The translations under genes and the position numbers were made by a program. Source: Lachnospiraceae bacterium AM48-27BH (GTDB taxonomy: Bacteria > Bacillota > Clostridia > Lachnospirales > Lachnospiraceae). Taken from it: a stretch of DNA of 23,391 bases. Of this stretch, positions 1-5,881 are shown piece by piece. Position 1 is the stretch's first letter. The number at the start of each line of letters is the position of its first letter. Under the pieces are notes generated by a model, which had not been told where the DNA came from, searched no databases, and was given only the letters and a program-made list of their open reading frames with translations. Location: contig QUFC01000053.1 in NCBI GenBank assembly GCA_003478355.1, positions 1 through 23,391 on the forward strand, in the 5' to 3' direction.

Positions 1-33
1 ATAATACCTGACTTTCGGAGTTGAAGTATAAAA

Positions 34-1811
34 CATGGTGCTAAGCCAAGGATTAAAACCTGTGGCTTAGCATTTTTTTGATGTCTCCTTCGTTCAAAAA
101 ATACGATGTCAGTGGTAAGCTGCACAGCTCTGACAATTCCCTGATAAATGATGTACCATGCGATAGATTTATATATTTTCTGTCTGATATTTTGGCAACT
201 CTGAAGTCACGTACGAATTCAAACAGCTCTTCGGAACTATAACCATTTTTTAATATCTTGAACTGCAGTAATCTTGTCAGTAATACGGCCAGATAGCAGA
301 TTAAAAAATGTCCAACAATGGTATCCTGTTTTTGCAAGTATACCGGTCTGGCATCCAGCTGTGACTTCATGATCCGGAAGGATTCTTCTATTCTCCAGAG
401 ATTGTGGTATGCATTGTAGACATCCTTATCTTTCATGGAAATCTCGGAAGTGACCAGCATGTTGTATCCGGCAAGCTCCAGGGATTTTTGAATGAGTTCC
501 TCATTCATGGTGACTTTTACTTTACCATCTGTGTCGTTGCCCTTTTTATCTGCAGCAGTAAAAATGACATATTTTGCAGAATCACCATACTCGGATTTTT
601 TAGCCTGCGAAGCTTTCAGAAGCCTTGCTTTTTCAACTTCTTTATTAATTTCGTAGATCTGTTTTTTGGCAAGTTTTGGATTGAAAGTAACAATCCTTTT
701 TTCTGTGATCCGGAACTTTTTTAAAGAGCCTGTTTCAGACTCGGTAAATTTATATTCAAATTCATCTACACATTCCTTAATGCGATACAAAGTCTCCCCG
801 GCAGCATTTTTTACATCCCTGTAATTATTAGGGAGCAGTACCCAGGTCTTTTCCGTTTCCGGAAGCATCTTTACGGACTTAGAGAAAATATATCCATCCC
901 CATTTTTGAGCGCATGGAAGATATTTTCAGCACAATTCAACCCTTTGTCGGCGATCTGTATGGTTCTGCCGGACACAGAGTTTCTCTTTTTCAAATCATC
1001 AATGATATTTCTGATCACCGGCTTTTCACTCTGATTGCCCGGAAACAGCTTCATGCCGATGGGAATCTGATTTGCATCAAGCAGGAGTCCCAGACCAACA
1101 ATCGGTTCTTTTCTGTTTTCCTTGGAAGGTCCTTTTTCCGGAAATCATCTTCCCTGTCGATCTCAAAGTAAAAGTTAGTGCAGTCAAAGTAAGTATGAGA
1201 GGTATCAAACTGATACATCTGTTGGATCTGATGATTGTAGATTTCAATGATCTTTTCGTATTCGCAACCGATATACTCCAGCCCGTCATAGAGCTGGTTT
1301 AAAGAAAAATCGTAGGATTCAAAAAGCTTTGGAATCACTTCGTCATAAGTCTTTGATTTTGAACATGGCTGGACAAGCCTTGCGTAAACAAGGGCAGAGA
1401 TCATGTCAAAAACATTAAAGCGGAAGTCAGTAGCGGTCTGCATGAGATCAATATACTTTTTGACAGAAAGCTTGTCGTTAATGTTTTTCATCGGGAAATA
1501 GCCAATGAGTTTTTCCGGCGAATCATCTGAAATCTGCTTCGCTTTTTTTGCGGCTTTTGCAGCATTTGCTTCCTGGTTCAGTCTGATAACTTCTTCTTTG
1601 TAGAAGGAGATAGGATCGTCAATGCCCTTTGCCTGAAGCTCATGAACATAACCAATAGGTTTATAAGCCTTGTGGGCAGTATGCCTGCGTTCAGGATCGT
1701 AAAAGCTTGAATAAATCTGAAGATAAGTACCTTTTTTGTTGTTAGTTTTTTTAAGAAAATATGCCATAAAAGTCACCCTCTTATAGTATAGCACCATAGC
1801 ACCATAAAAGC
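34..1811 (-). mobile_element. IS1634-family insertion sequence (ends tentative)
   Basis: A minus-strand transposase fills almost the whole interval. The motif ATGGTGCTA at 35-43 recurs in inverted orientation at 1797-1805, with a second tandem copy at 1789-1797, and these are the best candidates for terminal inverted repeats. AAGTATAAAA occurs just outside on both sides (24-33 and 1812-1821) and could be a target duplication, although it is not equally spaced from the two inverted repeats. IS1634 elements are known for variable-length target duplications. A hairpin at 40-71 (GCTAAGCC/GGCTTAGC) overlaps the transposase stop and may stop or shield transcription. Exact ends need comparison with another copy. 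Confidence 0.7.
53..1767 (-). pseudogene. IS1634-family transposase, frameshifted
   Basis: This is a DDE transposase of the IS1634 group (IS4 superfamily), read in two overlapping pieces. The N-terminal piece starts at the ATG ending at 1767 (MAYFLKK), chosen because GAGGGTGA lies just upstream; the longer reading from 1836 has no such site. It ends out of frame at 1051. The C-terminal piece (53-1054) contains the helix NLWRIEESFRIMKSQL, which carries the typical C-terminal glutamate region of this superfamily. The two frames join near 1130, where the coding strand reads CGGAAAAAGGACC: a -1 shift there changes FRKKDLP into FRKKGPSKENRKEPIVGLG and runs on into IPIGMKLFPGNQ. The joined protein of about 570 residues has the usual family length. 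An indel, a sequencing error and programmed -1 slippage are all possible; an indel is the simplest. Confidence 0.8.
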
Positions 1812-1851
1812 AAGTATAAAAAAGAAAATTTGTCAAGTTTTTAAAACAAAG

Positions 1852-1876
1852 AAAAAAGCCAGCAAATATGCTGACT
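1852..1876 (-). terminator. Putative rho-independent terminator, minus strand
   Basis: On the minus strand AGTCAGCA, a TATT loop and TGCTGGCT form an 8-bp stem with one G-U pair, followed by six T residues. It lies upstream of the transposase and would block minus-strand transcription entering the insertion sequence from the right. No gene feeding it is visible. Confidence 0.45.
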
Positions 1877-1900
1877 TGAGGATAAAATATATTTCATTAA

Positions 1901-2017
1901 CTCTCAAAAAATAAAGTGCTAAATCCTAAAGACGGGTATTCCTGCTTTGTGGCAGCCATTGATGCGGAGAAATGTATATTCCGTGCCCGGGTGAAAGATA
2001 TGGTGGATCGGAGCTAA
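1901..2017 (+). pseudogene. 3' remnant of an unidentified gene
   Basis: An open frame without a start ends at TAA 2015-2017. Its last residues, CFVAAIDAEKCIFRARV followed by KDMVDRS, have ordinary codon use and look like the tail of a real protein. It lies directly behind the insertion sequence, so the rest of the gene was probably lost on insertion or in a later deletion. The family is not recognised. The remainder of 1837-2040 shows only the minus-strand terminator and AT-rich sequence. Confidence 0.35.
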
Positions 2018-2040
2018 ATGAAGCATTAAATAATTCATTT

Positions 2041-2136
2041 GACGAGCACACATTATTTTGTTGTAATTTAATGTGTGTTCGTCATTTTTTGATTGACATT
2101 CACACATTATTTCTGCATAATATAATGTGTGAATGT
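2041..2136 (+). promoter_or_regulatory. Tandem palindromic operators of the abiE operon
   Basis: Two long inverted repeats of the same design lie side by side. The first has arms GACGAGCACACATTA (2041-2055) and TAATGTGTGTTCGTC (2069-2083), matching 14 of 15. The second has perfect 15-base arms, ACATTCACACATTAT (2096-2110) and ATAATGTGTGAATGT (2122-2136). Both share the core CACACATTA...TAATGTGTG with identical 22-bp offset, and the two cores are 54 bp apart, about five helical turns. AbiEi antitoxins of studied systems repress their own operon by binding paired inverted repeats, so these are probably AbiEi sites. The first palindrome is followed by six T residues and could also act as a terminator. 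Confidence 0.75.
2093..2121 (+). promoter_or_regulatory. Promoter of abiEi-abiEii
   Basis: TTGACA (2093-2098) and CATAAT (2116-2121) are separated by 17 bp. The second operator palindrome covers the spacer, the -10 box and the probable start site, so a bound repressor would block RNA polymerase directly. Confidence 0.65.
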
Positions 2137-2154
2137 TAAAGTGAGGTGAGAAAC

Positions 2155-2748
2155 ATGACCACCAGGGAAAAAATAGAAGAACTTCTGGAAGCATCGAAGG
2201 ATGGTACAATCTCCACATCCCAGGTGACGGAAGCCGGACTTCACCGCGGCATTCTGCAGGAGTATGTTAAGAGCGGTGAAATGTACCGTTTTGGTCGCGG
2301 CCTGTATGTGCTGAGCAATGTGTGGGAGGACGATTTTTACCTTTTGCAGCGTAAGTATGGACGCGGAATCTATTCCCATGATACTGCACTGTACCTGCTG
2401 GGTTATTCGGACCGTACCCCGGCGAAATATACGATGACCTTTCCGAAAGGCTACAATGCACCGTCTTTGAAGCAAGAGAACTTGATCATCAAGCGTGTTG
2501 TACCGGAAAATTATGAGTTTGGGCAAATCCAAATTAAATCTTTGTCCGGCAACCCAATCCGCGTTTATGATTTGGAGCGGACGCTATGCGATATCCTGCG
2601 CGGCAGCGGCAGCGATATCCAGATCGTCAGTGAGGCTATGAAACGCTATGCGGCCTCCAAAGACAAAAATATTCACAAACTGATGAAGTACGCAGATCAG
2701 CTTCGCGTGAAGCCGAAGGTCCTGCGTTATATGGAGGTTCTCTTATGA
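2155..2748 (+). CDS. abiEi: AbiEi-family antitoxin / transcriptional repressor
   Basis: A protein of 197 residues, the antitoxin half of an AbiE type IV toxin-antitoxin and phage abortive infection system. The N-terminus (about 1-60) is the winged-helix AbiEi_4 domain: TREKIEELLEAS, then TSQVTEAGLHRGILQEYVKSG and MYRFGRGLYVL. The C-terminal half (SHDTALYLLGYSD, YDLERTLCDILR) is the conserved AbiEi antitoxin region. ATG 2155 is chosen over the in-frame GTG 2146 because the SD sequence GAGGTGAG (2143-2150) lies correctly spaced before it and overlaps the GTG. It overlaps abiEii by four bases (ATGA), so the two are translationally coupled. It probably represses its own promoter through the palindromes upstream. 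Confidence 0.88.
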   Translation: MTTREKIEELLEASKDGTISTSQVTEAGLHRGILQEYVKSGEMYRFGRGLYVLSNVWEDDFYLLQRKYGRGIYSHDTALYLLGYSDRTPAKYTMTFPKGYNAPSLKQENLIIKRVVPENYEFGQIQIKSLSGNPIRVYDLERTLCDILRGSGSDIQIVSEAMKRYAASKDKNIHKLMKYADQLRVKPKVLRYMEVLL

Positions 2749-3494
2749 TTACAAAAAATCCAATGCAGTTAAAAGCCTTTATCAAAAATAAGGCAGCAGA
2801 GAAGCATGTTTCTGCACAGCTTGTCATGCAGAACTATATGCTAGAGCGACTGCTGGAACGAATTTCACTTTCGCCCTATAAAAACAATTTTATTCTCAAA
2901 GGCGGTTTCCTGATTTCTGCTATTGTAGGGCTGGATACGCGGGCAACCATGGATCTGGACACGACAATCAAAGGGTTCACTCTGACCCATGAAGCGATCC
3001 GGAAAAATTTTACGGATATCTGTACTGTACAGATTGCCGATGATGTGCAGTTTGAGGTTGTCGGAATTTCTGATATACGGGAAACGGATGATTATCCCGG
3101 AATCCGGGTTGGGCTGAAAGCAAACTATCCGCCGATCAGTGTACCGCTGACGGTGGATGTTACTACGGGCGACATGATAACGCCCCGTGAGGTGGAATAC
3201 ACATTTTCCATGCTGTTTGATGATCGCCAGATCAGTATTCTTGCCTACAATCTTGAAACGGTGCTGGCGGAAAAGCTGGAAACGGTGTTATCCCGCAACA
3301 TTGCAAATACCCGTCAGAGAGATTATTACGACATACATATCCTGTATGCGCTGCGCGGTGAAGAGTGTGATAAAGAAACACTACGCCAGGCTCTGGAACG
3401 GACAACAAAAAAGCGCGGCAGCGGAGCGATTCTTACGGACTACATGGCAATCTTGAAAGAAATCCGAGAAAGCGATACCCTTCGTAAGTTGTGA
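2745..3494 (+). CDS. abiEii: AbiEii-family nucleotidyltransferase toxin, C-terminally truncated
   Basis: The toxin half of the AbiE pair, a nucleotidyltransferase-fold protein of 249 residues. The signature is FILKGGFLIS (about 48-57) followed by ATMDLDTTI (about 67-75), the GS...DxD core of this fold. VDVTTGD and the LETVLAEKLETVL / RQRDYYDIHIL segments match the C-terminal part of DUF1814/AbiEii proteins. The frame ends at TGA 3492-3494 after ESDTLRKL, yet the same frame continues open for 31 more codons to TAA 3588-3590 (EKYRREYDYAKDISFEDTCN...), exactly what family C-termini look like. A single TGG-to-TGA change best explains this; intact length would be 281. The catalytic core is present, so activity may be reduced rather than absent. 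Confidence 0.85.
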   Translation: MITKNPMQLKAFIKNKAAEKHVSAQLVMQNYMLERLLERISLSPYKNNFILKGGFLISAIVGLDTRATMDLDTTIKGFTLTHEAIRKNFTDICTVQIADDVQFEVVGISDIRETDDYPGIRVGLKANYPPISVPLTVDVTTGDMITPREVEYTFSMLFDDRQISILAYNLETVLAEKLETVLSRNIANTRQRDYYDIHILYALRGEECDKETLRQALERTTKKRGSGAILTDYMAILKEIRESDTLRKL

Positions 3495-3590
3495 GAAAAA
3501 TACAGACGCGAATATGACTATGCAAAAGATATTTCTTTTGAAGATACCTGCAATACCGTTCAGGAAATTATGAAAGCAATTATATTGTAA
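3495..3590 (+). pseudogene. In-frame C-terminal continuation of abiEii after a nonsense codon
   Basis: These 31 codons plus TAA continue the abiEii frame directly after TGA 3492-3494. The aromatic/basic pattern KYRREYDYAKDISFED is typical of the end of AbiEii toxins. It would be translated only on readthrough of TGA as Trp or another residue. Confidence 0.6.
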
Positions 3591-3641
3591 GCGAAAGATT
3601 ACAGGGCGTAGAGCCTCACAGTAACGGAAAAAAGAATGCGT

Positions 3642-3825
3642 ATGATTACTGCTACAGCAACAGAAATGCAGAATAATTTCGGTCATTATCTCAACTTTGT
3701 GATGTCTGTACAGGAGAGTATCGTAACAAAGAATGGAAAAGAAGCCGGAAGGTTTACTTCAAAAGAGATAGCGGTATTTTACTCTGGCAGATTCCCTTAC
3801 GGGAATTTACTTTGGAAAGTTTTAA
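3642..3825 (+). pseudogene. Decayed Phd/YefM-family antitoxin
   Basis: The first 35-40 residues (MITATATEMQNNFGHYLNF, then IVTKNGKEAGRF) are a clear Phd/YefM antitoxin N-terminus, the DNA-binding half that represses type II toxin-antitoxin operons. After about residue 45 the frame becomes unlike the family. Removing one base near 3784 restores LADSLTGI, a match to the usual LTDSLTGIL region, but that frame stops at TAA 3823-3825 without the toxin-binding tail. No ParE/Doc/RelE partner follows. No clear ribosome binding site is visible. This is a relic of a second toxin-antitoxin locus. Confidence 0.7.
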
Positions 3826-3833
3826 TGTACAAT
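3806..3833 (+). promoter_or_regulatory. Candidate promoter of the signalling operon
   Basis: TTTACT (3806-3811) and TACAAT (3828-3833) are 16 bp apart, placing the start just ahead of the riboswitch. A second candidate is the extended -10 TGGTACAAT at 3852-3860, but a start there would leave almost no 5' strand for the aptamer. The choice is uncertain. Confidence 0.35.
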
Positions 3834-3861
3834 TTTTAACGATATTGAACTTGGTACAATA

Positions 3862-3935
3862 AGGAAATCGGCAAACCAGATGAAAGTCTGGGACGCAAAG
3901 CTACAGGGCCTGTAAAATGGCAGCCAGTTGCATGA
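3862..3935 (+). promoter_or_regulatory. c-di-GMP-I (GEMM-I) riboswitch aptamer
   Basis: The conserved GEMM-I blocks appear in order: GGCAAACC (3870-3877), a GAAA loop (3882-3885), GGGACGCAAAGC (3890-3901), GGGCC (3906-3910) and GGCAGCC (3919-3925). These form the two parallel helices that clasp cyclic di-GMP. The 3' strand CAGTTGCA (3926 region) could alternatively pair with TGCACTG at the base of the following terminator, giving a terminator/antiterminator switch. It controls the operon of lipoproteins, hybrid kinases and HD-GYP regulator downstream. Whether ligand turns the operon on or off cannot be settled by eye. Confidence 0.92.
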
Positions 3936-3944
3936 AATGCGGTG

Positions 3945-3970
3945 CACTGTCTGTCTGACAGTGTTTTTTT
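3945..3970 (+). terminator. Intrinsic terminator: riboswitch expression platform
   Basis: CACTGTC (3945-3951), loop TGTCT, GACAGTG (3957-3963) and seven T residues (3964-3970) make a textbook terminator between the GEMM-I aptamer and the first gene. This shows that the riboswitch acts on transcription elongation. Confidence 0.9.
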
Positions 3971-4034
3971 ACGGTGTTATTTCATAGACGTAACAACAAT
4001 GATTTTATCAGGAAAGAATAAGGAAAATAAAAGT

Positions 4035-5879
4035 ATGAAAAAGGAAAAACGTTGTCTGATAGCAGTGGTGTTAGGTGTACTTGTAGCAACTGCTGTCTTG
4101 TCTGGATGTGGACAGTCAAAGAAAGAAGTATCTAAAAACGATGATCATCTTACCGTTTATCTGTGGGAAAATCGTTTGATGAAAAATATTGTACCCTATA
4201 TCCATGAACAGTTTCCCGATCAGGATATTGAATTTATTATTGGTAACAATGATACCGATTTATACAGTTATTTTAAAGAACATGATGAATTACCGGATAT
4301 CATAACAGTACGTCGATTCTCTGGAACAGATGCACAGGACTTACAGCCTTATCTTATGGATTTTGCTTCTTATGATGTTGTTTCCAAGTACTATTCTTAT
4401 GCGGTGCAATATTATAAGAATGAGGAGGATGAAATCCAGTGGCTGCCAATCTGTGGTATTCCGCAGACGATCATTGCCAACAAAACACTGTTTGATCAGT
4501 ATGGCGTAAAGATTCCAGAAAATTATGAGGAATATGTACAGGCCTGTCAGCAGTTTTATGATAATGGCATAAAACCGTATTCCATGGATCTTGGGGAAGA
4601 CTGGTCTAATAATGAAATCATCCAGGCGGCGGCAATCGGTGAGTTTACAAGCCTGGATGGTATTGAATGGCGAAACGGTGCAGAGACTGCAGCGGATGAA
4701 GTGAAGTTTGATGATACATTATGGAAACGTATTTTTTCAGAAACCAGTCAGTTTCTTAAGGACTCGCACTTTGGTAAAGAAGATATCAATATTGACATCG
4801 ATACAGGAACCCAGATGTTTGTCGAGGAAAAATCAGCAATGTTTCATGGACATCCGACGGTTATGCAGCAGCTGCAGAACCAGATGGATGCGGAGCTGAT
4901 CCGTATTCCCTACTTTTCACAGACATCGGATGAATCCTACGTGTACATGACTCCATCCTTAAACATTGCATTTAACAAAAATCTGGAAAAAGACCGGGAG
5001 AAACTGGATACTGCACTGGATGTGCTGGATTGTATGATTTCAGAAGAGGGGCAAAAGCTGATTGCGGATGGAAGCGGCGTCATTTCATTGAATACAGATG
5101 TTCCGACCATGATGCAGGATGTGCCTGGACTGGAAGAGGAAATTAACAATAATGCTGTTTATATCCGATATTCCGCTCAAAAGTCATTTGATGCAAGCCT
5201 TGAGGCTGTTCACGGATTACTGTCAGGGGAGATGGATGAAATACAGGCTTATGATACTTTTTGCAGTGTAATGAATCGTAAAGATCCAGAAGAAAAAGCA
5301 ACGGTGAATTTTGAAAATGAATATTCCATTTCACTGAACGATAGAAATGGCCGTGATGCAGCATCTTCCATTTTAACTACGATCAGAGAAGAAAATGATG
5401 CACAGCTGGCTCTGGCACCATATTATTATTTCACTTCCTCTATGTACAAAGGAAAATGTACAAGTAGCCGGGTTGGTATGATGACTGCGAAGAGTTCAGA
5501 TACAGCATTATATGTTGCAAAAATCAATGGTAAACAGGTTTATGAACTCGTGGAAAATTATCTCGCCGATGCTGATGAGAATTTTTATGTAACCAATAAA
5601 TACGAATTACCAATCGCATCCGGTATGAAAATGATCGTCAGTCAAGAGGAAAGTGGATTTTCGTTAAAAGACTTAACAGTTAATGATAAGAAAATAGACA
5701 AAGAAAAGGAATGCTCGATTTTTCTTACAGACACCACAATGTCTGTTTTGAAAAAAATAAATCCGAAATGTGAGATTGAGCAGCTTAAAGATACAACATT
5801 ATCAAGTGCATGGACCGAAGCAATGTCAAAAGGACAGCAGCCGTCAGCACCGGAAGACTATATAGAGGTTGAACAGTAA
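4035..5879 (+). CDS. Solute-binding lipoprotein with 5'-nucleotidase C-terminal-like domain
   Basis: A lipoprotein of 614 residues, first gene behind the riboswitch. ATG 4035 follows AAGGAAAA and begins a signal peptide with lipobox LSGC, acylated Cys25; the longer reading from 3942 would start inside the terminator. Residues about 35-440 resemble family-1 extracellular solute-binding proteins (LTVYLWENR, LPDIITVRRF, GIPQTIIANKTLFDQYGVKIPENYEE in two runs). Residues about 460-590 resemble the C-terminal substrate domain of 5'-nucleotidases (AKINGKQVYELVENYL, ELPIASGMKMIV, LTVNDKKIDKEKECSIFLTD), without the metallophosphoesterase part, so no hydrolysis is expected. No transporter permease lies nearby and a sensor kinase follows by two bases, so it more likely presents a ligand, perhaps a sugar or nucleoside-like molecule, to that kinase. 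Ligand is unknown. Confidence 0.85.
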   Translation: MKKEKRCLIAVVLGVLVATAVLSGCGQSKKEVSKNDDHLTVYLWENRLMKNIVPYIHEQFPDQDIEFIIGNNDTDLYSYFKEHDELPDIITVRRFSGTDAQDLQPYLMDFASYDVVSKYYSYAVQYYKNEEDEIQWLPICGIPQTIIANKTLFDQYGVKIPENYEEYVQACQQFYDNGIKPYSMDLGEDWSNNEIIQAAAIGEFTSLDGIEWRNGAETAADEVKFDDTLWKRIFSETSQFLKDSHFGKEDINIDIDTGTQMFVEEKSAMFHGHPTVMQQLQNQMDAELIRIPYFSQTSDESYVYMTPSLNIAFNKNLEKDREKLDTALDVLDCMISEEGQKLIADGSGVISLNTDVPTMMQDVPGLEEEINNNAVYIRYSAQKSFDASLEAVHGLLSGEMDEIQAYDTFCSVMNRKDPEEKATVNFENEYSISLNDRNGRDAASSILTTIREENDAQLALAPYYYFTSSMYKGKCTSSRVGMMTAKSSDTALYVAKINGKQVYELVENYLADADENFYVTNKYELPIASGMKMIVSQEESGFSLKDLTVNDKKIDKEKECSIFLTDTTMSVLKKINPKCEIEQLKDTTLSSAWTEAMSKGQQPSAPEDYIEVEQ

Positions 5880-5881
5880 AA

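Noticed and set aside
404..724. Plus-strand frame opposite the transposase
   Set aside because: Phe/Ile-rich mirror of the transposase with no ribosome site.
24..1821. AAGTATAAAA at 24-33 and 1812-1821 as a proven target duplication
   Set aside because: The copies are one and six bases from the candidate inverted repeats and are AT-rich, so chance cannot be excluded.
2121..2126. TATAAT as -10 box of the abiE promoter
   Set aside because: It would be 22 bp from TTGACA; CATAAT at 2116-2121 gives the standard 17 bp.
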